Part shown: piece after piece, positions 7,615 to 14,394 of the stretch
Layout of the letters: each line of letters begins with the position of its first letter
How positions within the stretch are numbered: the stretch's first letter is position 1
Source: Clostridia bacterium
GTDB lineage: Bacteria; Bacillota; Clostridia; Oscillospirales; Acutalibacteraceae
Assembly: GCA_900767015.1 (NCBI GenBank)
Contig: CAAFXQ010000139.1
Location: forward strand, 1-14,543
Length of the DNA stretch: 14,543 bases
Direction: 5' to 3'
Position numbers and translations under genes: made by a program
The notes under the pieces: model-generated
What the model saw: the letters and a program-made list of their open reading frames with translations, nothing else
Database searches by the model: none
What the model was told of the DNA's origin: nothing

Positions 7615-8481
7615 ATGTGGCTGATTCTTGCTTTTCTTTCCGCAGCCTTTGCGGCGATGTCAACGGTTCTGGCAAAGCTCGGTGAAAAGGATATTGATTC
7701 AACCTTTGCGACTTTTCTGAGAACAGGAGTTGTTCTTGTTTTTTCCTGGGCGATCGTGTTCATTACGGGTACAGTCAGTCAGATCGGACAGATTGAAAAA
7801 TCGGCTTGGATCTTTCTGATTCTTTCCGGACTTGCAACCGGCGGGTCGTGGCTTTGCTACTTCCGGGCGTTACAGCTCGGAAATGCCGGACCGGTTGCCG
7901 CCGTTGACAAAACCAGCACCGTTCTGACCGTGATTTTAGCTTTTATCATCTTTGATGAAGAGGTGAAGCCTGTCCGTATTCTTGCAATCGCTCTGATGCT
8001 TGCGGGGGCGTTATTGGTGGCTTACGGCGGCAAGACGAAAACCGCTGACGGAAAGCCGGTAAAAAGACAATGGATCCTATATGCGGCGCTTTCGGCTGTT
8101 TTTGCGGCGCTGACGTCGATTCTGGCGAAGCTAGGAATCAAGGGGATTGATTCCAATCTTGCGACGGCAATACGCACGGTTGTGGTGCTTTTGATGAGCG
8201 GCATGATGATTCCCGTTAAAAGCCGGGGAAAGAAGCTGGCTTTGCCGAAGGGCAAGCAGGCGCTGACACTCGTGCTTTCCGGTGTTGCCACCGGCGGATC
8301 GTGGCTTTGTTATTTCAATGCCCTTCAGACGGGGCAGGCAAGCGTTGTTGTGCCGGTTGACAAATTGAGCATTGTATTGATTGCCGTTTTCTCGAGGGTG
8401 TTTTTGAAAGAAAAGCTGAGTCTGTATTCCGTCGCCGGTCTTGCGGCGGTAACGGTCGGAACGCTTCTTATGCTGATATAA
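7615..8481 (+). CDS. EamA/DMT-family transporter
   Basis: This 288-residue integral membrane protein of the drug/metabolite transporter superfamily probably has ten membrane helices. It consists of two EamA repeats (about 2-132 and 153-285) that are still clearly alike. AAFAAMSTVLAKLGEKDIDS in the first matches AVFAALTSILAKLGIKGIDS in the second, and LATGGSWLCYFRALQ matches VATGGSWLCYFNALQ. Family members move amino acids, nucleotides, amines or other small metabolites across the membrane; the substrate cannot be read from the sequence. The start is supported by GAGGTG (7602-7607) seven bases upstream. It has its own promoter and lies between two strong terminators, so it is a single-gene transcription unit and gives no neighbour clue to its substrate. 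Confidence 0.93.
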   Translation: MWLILAFLSAAFAAMSTVLAKLGEKDIDSTFATFLRTGVVLVFSWAIVFITGTVSQIGQIEKSAWIFLILSGLATGGSWLCYFRALQLGNAGPVAAVDKTSTVLTVILAFIIFDEEVKPVRILAIALMLAGALLVAYGGKTKTADGKPVKRQWILYAALSAVFAALTSILAKLGIKGIDSNLATAIRTVVVLLMSGMMIPVKSRGKKLALPKGKQALTLVLSGVATGGSWLCYFNALQTGQASVVVPVDKLSIVLIAVFSRVFLKEKLSLYSVAGLAAVTVGTLLMLI

Positions 8482-8483
8482 AA

Positions 8484-8520
8484 AACGAAAAAATGCTGCC
8501 GAAGGCAGCATTTTTTCGTT
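8484..8520. terminator. Bidirectional terminator between convergent genes
   Basis: A 17-base perfect stem (8484-8500 with 8504-8520) closes on a GAA loop. The stem core is TGCTGCC/GGCAGCA, flanked by A-runs on one side and T-runs on the other, so it works in both directions. It lies three bases after the EamA stop and 40 bases after the stop of the minus-strand acyltransferase gene. Confidence 0.93.
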
Positions 8521-8560
8521 AAGAAAAGATTTATAAGAAAGGGGTTAAGAAGGAATCAAA

Positions 8561-9541
8561 TTACGCAACGACCGTAAGAAAATCGTCTTTTTTCTTATCC
8601 TTAGTGTCGTCTTCCTTGTCGCCTGAAACCCAGGTGTGAATGATAGCCGGGTTATCAAGAATTTCGTCAACCTTCTTCATGAACGGAACAATGTCACCGA
8701 AGTCGATTGCTCTGTGGTCGAAGGTGATGCAAAGCGGAAGAATCGAACGGATTCCGATGTCCTTTGAGCCGTCCTCGTTCTTGATGACAACAGGTCTGTC
8801 CTGAATGGCACCGACAGCGAAGGCGCTGACCTGAGGCGGTACAATTTCAAGAAGAGAAACAGCACCGTGCTGTCCGCGGTAAATGGAACCGACATTTGAA
8901 ACGGTAACGGTTCCCTGCTCAAGATCCTTCATGGTCAGTCTTTCGGTCTCGGGGATTGCGTCATATTCTTTCTTTGCCTTGCCTTTGAGATGGTTGACCT
9001 TGCACTTTCCGAAGTTGGCGCCGCCGATTCTTGTAATGACCTGGAAAAGCTTGCCTTCTTTCAGGGTTTCGATTGTCTTATTGAAAGCGACATTGTACAT
9101 CGCTTCCGTGAGGTTGGTCTTTTCCGCACGGCGTCTGACGTCGTTGATATAAGCGGTCATATCGTCAAGCATTCTGTTGCCGAAATCACGAAGATTGACA
9201 GTCATCATTTCGCCGTTGGGAAGGATTGTCGGCATCGAGAAGTTAATCTCTTCAAAGGTGTCAATCTTACCGGTGACGAATCTTCTGTTGAAGTTGATGT
9301 GAGAATTCATGATCGGAGCTGCCTTAAGACCCTCAGCGATGATCTTAAGCATGAGGGTGTTGAACGTGATTTTGTCTTCGCCCTCACGTCCTTTGTTGAG
9401 CTTCTTGAACTCTTTATAAAGGTCAGTAACGTCGGGCTCATACATATAACAAACATGGGGAACATTCATCCACGAATCCGATGTGACGTTGGCTACGATT
9501 TTTCTTTGAATTCCGAAATACTCTCTTCTGGTTACTCTCAT
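8561..9541 (-). CDS. Stand-alone 2-oxoacid dehydrogenase acyltransferase (E2 catalytic domain) protein
   Basis: The 326-residue protein matches the catalytic domain of E2 components of 2-oxoacid dehydrogenase complexes, which has the chloramphenicol acetyltransferase fold and acts as trimers. Seen are the core stretch GTVTVSNVGS and the active-site motif FDHRAIDFGD with H276 and D280. Canonical E2 enzymes read DHRxxDG; here F281 stands before the glycine. The N-terminal lipoyl and E1/E3-binding domains of true E2 proteins are absent, since the catalytic fold begins almost at residue 1, and no E1 or E3 gene is nearby. It may be an acyl-CoA-dependent acyltransferase on an unknown acceptor. A Lys/Asp-rich tail (KEDDTKDKKKDD) follows the domain. 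AAGGAG lies eight bases before the ATG. The fold is firm, the function open. Confidence 0.88.
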   Translation of the reverse strand: MRVTRREYFGIQRKIVANVTSDSWMNVPHVCYMYEPDVTDLYKEFKKLNKGREGEDKITFNTLMLKIIAEGLKAAPIMNSHINFNRRFVTGKIDTFEEINFSMPTILPNGEMMTVNLRDFGNRMLDDMTAYINDVRRRAEKTNLTEAMYNVAFNKTIETLKEGKLFQVITRIGGANFGKCKVNHLKGKAKKEYDAIPETERLTMKDLEQGTVTVSNVGSIYRGQHGAVSLLEIVPPQVSAFAVGAIQDRPVVIKNEDGSKDIGIRSILPLCITFDHRAIDFGDIVPFMKKVDEILDNPAIIHTWVSGDKEDDTKDKKKDDFLTVVA

Positions 9542-9631
9542 GGGTACATCTCCTTTTCTGCTATTCTTTCTTAAAATCTTATGTTTCGAGTTGTTGTTTC
9601 AACCGAGTTTATTTTTTAACATTTCGTTCAT

Positions 9632-9660
9632 ATTCTACCATGAAAATCGGCGTCTGTCAA
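9632..9660 (-). promoter_or_regulatory. Near-consensus sigma-A promoter of the acyltransferase gene
   Basis: On the minus strand TTGACA (9660-9655) and TAGAAT (9637-9632) are spaced by exactly 17 bases. The predicted start near 9625 gives a leader of roughly 85 bases before the ATG at 9541. This suggests strong, constitutive expression of the stand-alone E2-like gene. Confidence 0.85.
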
Positions 9661-9738
9661 TGACGTATATTTACAAACTGCACTAATATAAAAGAAAAAA
9701 TTATGCAATACTTACAAAAAAATGAATGTCTGCTCACC

Positions 9739-9881
9739 TTAGAGGGTTTCAATACTCCGTAGGCTCGGGATAAACCCACGGAGTATTGAATGAGGAGGAG
9801 AAAAATCTATATAATTGGTAATCAGTATGGGTAAGAAAGCGCAAGCTTTCTGAGCGAGTGCTCACTCGCTTCTGCCTCTAA
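9739..9881 (+). other. Multi-hairpin element, candidate structured RNA or small mobile element
   Basis: The ends TTAGAGG (9739-9745) and CCTCTAA (9875-9881) are exact reverse complements and would form a closing stem. Inside are three perfect hairpins. The first is a 13-bp stem (9748-9760 with 9778-9790) and a 17-base loop. The second is AGAAAGC-GCAA-GCTTTCT (9834-9851), with a GNRA loop on the plus strand. The third is AGCGAGT-GCTC-ACTCGCT (9853-9870). The last two abut and could stack. A 43-base single-stranded stretch beginning with a purine-rich TGAGGAGGAG joins the first and second hairpins. No coding frame of useful length lies here. The GCAA loop favours the plus strand as the RNA strand; only weak promoter-like boxes precede it. 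I do not recognise it as a known RNA family. Confidence 0.5.
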
Positions 9882-9884
9882 TAA

Positions 9885-9908
9885 AACAGGGCTTTTAAAA
9901 ACCCTGTT
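9885..9908 (-). terminator. Hairpin next to the structured element, possible weak terminator
   Basis: AACAGGG (9885-9891) pairs with CCCTGTT (9902-9908) around a 10-base A/T loop. On the minus strand the stem is followed by TTTTATT, so a weak terminator reading leftward is possible. On the plus strand no T-run follows, and there it could be a 3' stem of the structured element. Confidence 0.35.
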
Positions 9909-10054
9909 GCAATTAGCTTGATTCATTTATAATCTACAATGTTTAAATACACTTAAAAGAGTTGTTAAAATGAAGTTAAATCGCAAAAAAAAATTGCAAA
10001 ATAATTGATTTTGTCGCTTATTTTTAGAAAATCAACGGTTATATTTCTGAATTC
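9909..10054. other. AT-rich spacer without a gene
   Basis: This is the rest of the non-coding stretch between 9542 and 10107. It contains an exact TATAAT (9928-9933) with a -35-like TTGCAA (9907-9912) only 15 bases away. It also has an AT-rich inverted repeat TTGATTTT/AAAATCAA (10005-10012 with 10028-10035). Reading frames are at most about a dozen codons and lack ribosome binding sites. No function is assigned. Confidence 0.4.
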
Positions 10055-10092
10055 AAAAAAAGCACCGCAGTCAGGAAACGCAGTGCTTTTTT
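10055..10092 (-). terminator. Intrinsic terminator of the kinase operon
   Basis: AAAAAAGCAC (10056-10065) pairs with GTGCTTTTTT (10083-10092), with a further GC pair block inside after one mismatch. Read on the minus strand, it lies 15 bases beyond the kinase stop and ends in seven T. It would also work on the plus strand. Confidence 0.88.
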
Positions 10093-10107
10093 GCTGTAAA
10101 GTAATTT

Positions 10108-11235
10108 TTAAAGGCTTTTGCCTGTCACAAGCTGATAGGTGTCCAGGGTGATCTTTTCCATTTCGGGAAGCACCTTTTCGATTTCTTCGACCATTTTGAA
10201 CTGGTTTTTCGCTCTGACGAGGTTGTGCTCGGGATATTCAGTCTTGAAATAAACGTCACCGTCAAGATAGTCGGTCAAAAATCTTACGCCGCATTCGAAG
10301 GTCATCAGCTTCGCCGAAAAAGCGAGGTTTTCAACCTCAGCCTTTGTCAACGCTTCGGCACAGCTTTCAAGGTACCCCTTGACATAGCTTTCGTAAAGCT
10401 CAAGCGAAACGGATACCTTGCTTAAGTCCGCTTCGTCCTCAGCGGCTGTTTTCGCTCCGAAACGGATAGCGTCGCCGAAGTCGTAAAGCGAAAGACCGGG
10501 CATAATCGTGTCAAGGTCAATGACGCAGATACCCTTGCTGGTTTTGCTGTCAAAGAGGATATTATTCAGCTTTGTGTCGTTGTGGGTGACTCTGAGCGGA
10601 ATTTCGCCTTTGTCAAGCAGAGCAAGCGCCCGTTCGGTGTCGTCTTTTCTTTGGAGAGCGAAGTCGATTTCCTGCTTTACACCGGCGGCTCTTCCGACTA
10701 CGTCTTTTTCAACCGAGTTAACGAGATTCTGAAGTCGTTTCGGTGTGTTGTGGAAATCGGGGATCGTTTCGTAAAGGTTGTCGATCGGATAATCGCTCAA
10801 AAGGCACTGGAACCGTCCGAAGCTGCGGCCTGTGTCCTCGAAAACCTCCCGGCTGTCGATCATGTTCAGAGTGAACGAATCATCGATGAAATGATAGATT
10901 CTCCAACAGTTTTTGCCGTCCTGATAATAATACTTGCCTTCCTTACTCTTAAGGAAATGTAAGGTTTCACGGGCAGGATCGCCGCCGTTTTCCTCGATTT
11001 TTTTTCTCAGGAACGAGGTGACATTGATGATGTTGTCCATCAGTGCCTGCTGATCCTTGAAAACAACGGTGTTGATGTTCTGAACTAAGTATTTTTGGAT
11101 TTCATCGCCGTTCTTGAACACGGCAAGATAGGTCGAATTGATGTGTCCGTCGGTAAAAACCTTGCTTTCGATGAAGTCGCCGTCAATACCGAAAGCCCGG
11201 CAAACTGAAATTATCGTTTCGTCATTTACAGCCAT
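10108..11235 (-). CDS. APH-fold sugar kinase, NahK-like (N-acetylhexosamine 1-kinase family)
   Basis: The protein (375 residues from this start) has the aminoglycoside-phosphotransferase fold. FTDGHINSTYLAVFKNG near the N-terminus and RVTHNDTKLNNILF with the catalytic loop H218-N219-D220, followed by CVIDLDTIMPGLSLYDFGDAIRFG, closely resemble NahK/LnpB. NahK phosphorylates GlcNAc or GalNAc at C1 so that the sugar can enter nucleotide-sugar pathways. No signal peptide is seen. It lies 58 bases after the CBM9-like gene without a terminator between, so it is read as the third gene of the alpha-galactosidase operon. A TTG at 11250 would add five residues. The ATG at 11235 is preferred because it is closest to the homologue start, but its ribosome binding site is distant (separate entry). 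Substrate could be GalNAc, GlcNAc or another hexose; not decided by sequence. Confidence 0.85.
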   Translation of the reverse strand: MAVNDETIISVCRAFGIDGDFIESKVFTDGHINSTYLAVFKNGDEIQKYLVQNINTVVFKDQQALMDNIINVTSFLRKKIEENGGDPARETLHFLKSKEGKYYYQDGKNCWRIYHFIDDSFTLNMIDSREVFEDTGRSFGRFQCLLSDYPIDNLYETIPDFHNTPKRLQNLVNSVEKDVVGRAAGVKQEIDFALQRKDDTERALALLDKGEIPLRVTHNDTKLNNILFDSKTSKGICVIDLDTIMPGLSLYDFGDAIRFGAKTAAEDEADLSKVSVSLELYESYVKGYLESCAEALTKAEVENLAFSAKLMTFECGVRFLTDYLDGDVYFKTEYPEHNLVRAKNQFKMVEEIEKVLPEMEKITLDTYQLVTGKSL

Positions 11236-11247
11236 AATACATTTTAA

Positions 11248-11283
11248 CAAGCAGCGTTATAAAGCAGCTGTGCTTGCTCCTTT
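11248..11283 (-). promoter_or_regulatory. Distant ribosome binding site with intervening hairpin before the NahK-like gene
   Basis: On the minus strand AAAGGAG (11283-11277) is followed at once by a hairpin whose arms CAAGCA and TGCTTG are at 11276-11271 and 11253-11248. The ATG at 11235 comes 12 bases after it. Without folding, the Shine-Dalgarno is over 40 bases from the ATG; with the hairpin formed the distance becomes near normal. The alternative TTG start at 11250 would lie within the stem. Confidence 0.45.
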
Positions 11284-11293
11284 CTGAAATTTT

Positions 11294-11911
11294 TTATTCT
11301 GCGTCGGAAAACTTGATTCTTGCAAAAAGACCGGGATTGTGAAAGCCCGGGGGAAGCGTCGACATCGGAGAGAACGAGCCGTAATGCGGTCTTTCGGTCA
11401 GGTCGCCGCATTTATAAAAGTTTGCGTAAAACCCGCCGCAGTCATAGTCGAAGCCTTTGCCGTAAAGGGCTTTGATGAATTCATCGGGCACAAACAGCGA
11501 AAGCGACCAACCGTTTTCCGTTACATCGGTACTGACCGTAACCTGCTCATCGGTAAGCTCTTTGATATACCGTCTGTCGCCCTTGCCCTTGCCGATTTCG
11601 CTAAGGTATGCGCCGGCAGGGTTCATTTCGATGTTGATGTATTCCTCTCTGTCCGAAAAGGGGCGGAAGAAAAACTCCATGCAGCTGTCCTGCCAGCAGG
11701 GGTCGTCTCTGTCTTTGCAGGTGACACGAAGCTTCGTTTCATCGGTTTTCATCTGAAGGAAGATTCCCTTATCCCGTACAAGGCAAAGCTGAAACGCCGT
11801 TTCGGGACGGTATTTTTCACCGCTTTCCCATTGAAACACGTCTACCTTGCCGACGGGTACTTTTTCCCAGTCAGGCTCATTTTTAAAGCAATAAGTCAGA
11901 TACTCTTTCAT
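11294..11911 (-). CDS. CBM9-like carbohydrate-binding protein
   Basis: This 205-residue single-domain protein resembles the carbohydrate-binding family 9-like (CBM9_2-type) proteins. The diagnostic stretch is CWQDSCMEFFFRPFSDREEYINIEMNPAGAYL in its short parts DSCMEFFF and YINIEMNPAG, with aromatic residues throughout (FQWESGEKYRPETAFQL, GFYANFYKCG). Classical CBM9 modules bind the ends of sugar chains and are parts of secreted enzymes. Here the domain stands alone and no signal peptide is present, so it is predicted to be cytoplasmic. The ATG overlaps the stop of the alpha-galactosidase gene (ATGA, 11911-11908), which implies translational coupling. AAGGAAG (11928-11922) lies ten bases before the start inside the upstream gene. 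It probably assists or interacts with the co-encoded hydrolase; this is an inference from position. Confidence 0.8.
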   Translation of the reverse strand: MKEYLTYCFKNEPDWEKVPVGKVDVFQWESGEKYRPETAFQLCLVRDKGIFLQMKTDETKLRVTCKDRDDPCWQDSCMEFFFRPFSDREEYINIEMNPAGAYLSEIGKGKGDRRYIKELTDEQVTVSTDVTENGWSLSLFVPDEFIKALYGKGFDYDCGGFYANFYKCGDLTERPHYGSFSPMSTLPPGFHNPGLFARIKFSDAE

Positions 11912-14268
11912 TGCTTTTCTTCTTCCTTTTCACGAAGATAGTACATTCTCGAATCGGTGTCGAACAGCATTCTTGTCGTGCCGAGCTTGTAGCCGCTCAA
12001 AGCGAAATGCTGATGCGGACGGAAGCCGAAGTTGACAAGCGCATCGCCGCCGACAGAGGCGTATTCCTCCTTTTCGGTCTTGAGCTTGACGGTTTCGGTA
12101 AGGAAATCATAAAGCTTGCCGTCCTCCATGTCAAGCTTTTTCGGCAGGGGTACGTTGATGATTTCGCCGAAACTTCTGATGTTGAGAAGCTGCGTTCTTG
12201 CCGAAAGAGAATAGTCTTTTTCGGGATCAAGGTCAACGAACCGGATCGAGTCATTGCCGGAGTTCGGCTTGACCCGGTTGACAAAGTAGCCCATCATGGA
12301 CTCTTTCTTGTCCTCGGAGGTAATCTGCCATTTTGCGATATCGCTTGTGAAGAAATCGCCGATACGGCTGAACGTGCCGAACTGAAGCAGCCTTCTGTGT
12401 GCCTTGTAATATTCAATTTGCTTGATAACGGCGGCTTTGTCGAACTTTGAAAGCTGTGTGACATCAAGCTCATAGCCCAACAGTCCGAAAGCGGCTACGT
12501 TAAAGCGGTCCTCGACCGAAGAAGCACGGAAGTTTGCAAAAGACGGGGAGGCGGAGACGTGCATTGTCATAACCGACTGCGGATAACCGTAGGAGGTGCC
12601 TGACTGAATATGCACTCTGTCGAGCGCATCGGTGTTGTCGCTCGTCCAGCACTGCGGCATATAGCAGAACGTGCCGAGGTCGAAGCGGTTGCCTCCGCTT
12701 GAGCAGGCCTCGAAAAGAATTTCAGGGAACTTTTCGGTCAGCGCACTCCAGATTTTATAAAGTCCTAAAATGTAGCGGTGGAAGAATTCGCCGCTTCGGG
12801 CGTCCTTGCGGCGGGAGAACACGTCGGAGAATTGACGGTTGTAGTCCCACTTGATGTATTCGATATGACCGTAGCGGAAAACGTCGGTCATGGTGTTGAT
12901 GAGATATTCGACAACATCGTCTCTTGTCAGGTCGAGAATCAGCTGATTTCTGCCCTGAGACGGTGTATACAGGTCGGTCGTGACCGCCCAGTCGGGGTGG
13001 GCACGATACAGGTCGCTGTCGGGTGAGATCATTTCGGGCTCGACCCAAAGGCCGAACTTGAGACCGAGATTGTTGATCTGGCGGGACAGCCCGTCAATGC
13101 CCGACGGAAGCTTCTTCTTGTTTATGTACCAGTCGCCGAGAGAGGACTTGTCGTTGTTTCTCTTGCCGAACCAGCCGTCGTCAAGGACAAACATTTCGGC
13201 GCCGAGCTGTTTGGCGGCTTTTGCGATTTCGACAATTTTCTTTTCGGTGAAGCTGAAGTAGGTGGCTTCCCAGTTGTTGACGAGAATCGGGCGCTCTCTG
13301 TTTTTCCAATAGCCTCTGACGATGTGCTCTTTGACAAAGGCGTGCATATTGTGGCTCATGCCGTTGAGACCCTCGTGTGAGAACGTCATGACGCTTTCGG
13401 GGGCGTCGAAAAATTCACCGGGGGAGAGGAGCCATTCGAACTCAAACGGATGGATACCGTTCTGAACCCGGAGGGTACCGTGCGGCGCAACCTCGGTGCG
13501 GGCAATATGGTTGCCCGAGTAGACAAGGTTAAAGCCGTAGCATTCGCCCTTTTGCTCGTCGCATTCGCCTTTTTTGAGGGCGAAGAACGGATTGTGCCGG
13601 TTGGAGCTGGCTCCGCAGATCGAGCCGACGGAAAATTCACCGGAAGTAAGCTTATGCTCGTTTTTGTACCGTTCTCTTGCCCAGGCGCCGTCAAAGGTGA
13701 GCATGGTATAGTCATCGGCATCAAGGTCAATCTGCATACTCATCAGCGATTTGACCTTGAAGGGCTTATCGCCTTTGTTGTAAAGCCGTACGCTTCTTGT
13801 AATAACGTTGCACTCACTGAAAACGGTATAGAAAAGATGAAGCTGACTTTTTAAAAACTTATCTTCAAGAATAACGGTCAGCGTCTGCGATTCGCCGTAG
13901 CTTGACGGAAGCCCCTGAAGGTCGGGCTTGACGGCGGTGACGGCGGCGGATTTAAAAAGGAAATCCGTTGTGAAGTTGTCGTCCGCTGAGGTGATCTGAA
14001 CGGCGGGCAGACGGTAGTCGCCTTTTCCGTAAGAGGAGTACTCGAGTGCGATATGGTCGAGCGAAAGCGTGGTGTCGTCCTGAGAATAGGCGGTGCTGTT
14101 TGACCAGCCGCATTCATGCTTATCAAAGAGGAAAGTGAAGTCCTCACAGTTTCTGATTCTTTTTCCGTAGTAAAGACTTTCGAGATGGCCGGACGGCAGT
14201 GCTCTGAAAAGATAGCTTGTTTTCTCCGTCTGCAAATGGAACACATTACCGGGATTGGTAAAGATCAT
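11908..14268 (-). CDS. GH36 alpha-galactosidase
   Basis: The 786-residue enzyme has the full layout of large bacterial GH36 alpha-galactosidases: an N-terminal beta-supersandwich (about 1-330), the catalytic barrel (about 335-650) and a C-terminal beta domain. The barrel shows ILVNNWEATYF, VLDDGWFGKRN, GLWVEPEMISPDSDLYRAHPDW in short parts, and the nucleophile D475 in YIKWDYNR. The probable acid/base is D544 in CWTSDNTDALDR. These enzymes release alpha-linked galactose from melibiose, raffinose-type sugars or galactosylated glycans, and some relatives are alpha-N-acetylgalactosaminidases. No signal peptide is seen, so it should act in the cytoplasm on imported oligosaccharides. AAAGGAG (14283-14277) lies eight bases before the ATG. 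It is the first gene of the operon. An unusual segment is H570-VSASPSFAN, where many relatives read PNHQ. Confidence 0.95.
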   Translation of the reverse strand: MIFTNPGNVFHLQTEKTSYLFRALPSGHLESLYYGKRIRNCEDFTFLFDKHECGWSNSTAYSQDDTTLSLDHIALEYSSYGKGDYRLPAVQITSADDNFTTDFLFKSAAVTAVKPDLQGLPSSYGESQTLTVILEDKFLKSQLHLFYTVFSECNVITRSVRLYNKGDKPFKVKSLMSMQIDLDADDYTMLTFDGAWARERYKNEHKLTSGEFSVGSICGASSNRHNPFFALKKGECDEQKGECYGFNLVYSGNHIARTEVAPHGTLRVQNGIHPFEFEWLLSPGEFFDAPESVMTFSHEGLNGMSHNMHAFVKEHIVRGYWKNRERPILVNNWEATYFSFTEKKIVEIAKAAKQLGAEMFVLDDGWFGKRNNDKSSLGDWYINKKKLPSGIDGLSRQINNLGLKFGLWVEPEMISPDSDLYRAHPDWAVTTDLYTPSQGRNQLILDLTRDDVVEYLINTMTDVFRYGHIEYIKWDYNRQFSDVFSRRKDARSGEFFHRYILGLYKIWSALTEKFPEILFEACSSGGNRFDLGTFCYMPQCWTSDNTDALDRVHIQSGTSYGYPQSVMTMHVSASPSFANFRASSVEDRFNVAAFGLLGYELDVTQLSKFDKAAVIKQIEYYKAHRRLLQFGTFSRIGDFFTSDIAKWQITSEDKKESMMGYFVNRVKPNSGNDSIRFVDLDPEKDYSLSARTQLLNIRSFGEIINVPLPKKLDMEDGKLYDFLTETVKLKTEKEEYASVGGDALVNFGFRPHQHFALSGYKLGTTRMLFDTDSRMYYLREKEEEKQ

Positions 14269-14294
14269 GGGAAAATCTCCTTTCTCTTACAAAG

Positions 14295-14307
14295 TCGCAA
14301 TATGCGA
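14295..14307 (-). promoter_or_regulatory. Candidate operator of the alpha-galactosidase operon
   Basis: TCGCA-ATA-TGCGA is a perfect 5-base inverted repeat placed right at the predicted transcription start, between the -10 box and the ribosome binding site. A repressor bound there would block transcription. No regulator gene is in the window, so the binding protein is unknown. Confidence 0.45.
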
Positions 14308-14314
14308 TTATTAT

Positions 14315-14343
14315 ATTTTATACTATAATATGAAAGTTGTCAA
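14315..14343 (-). promoter_or_regulatory. Sigma-A promoter of the alpha-galactosidase operon
   Basis: On the minus strand TTGACA (14343-14338) and TAAAAT (14320-14315) are spaced by 17 bases in an AT-rich context. Transcription should start near 14308, leaving about 40 bases of leader before the ATG at 14268. Confidence 0.8.
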
Positions 14344-14394
14344 GAATTACCGGTGAATGTGGCTTGCGGACGGGACGGTTTTATCAAGGCAACC

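Noticed and set aside
7615..8481. Two similar halves of the EamA gene as a recent tandem duplication
   Set aside because: Two-repeat structure is the standard architecture of EamA/DMT transporters and the halves differ widely in DNA.
9827..9853. Eight-codon frame starting ATGGGTAAGAAAGCG
   Set aside because: No ribosome binding site at a proper distance and most of it lies within a hairpin of the structured element.
9739..9908. CRISPR array or group II intron remnant as an explanation of the hairpin cluster
   Set aside because: The hairpins differ from each other, there are no regularly spaced direct repeats, and no domain V-like stem or intron-encoded protein is present.
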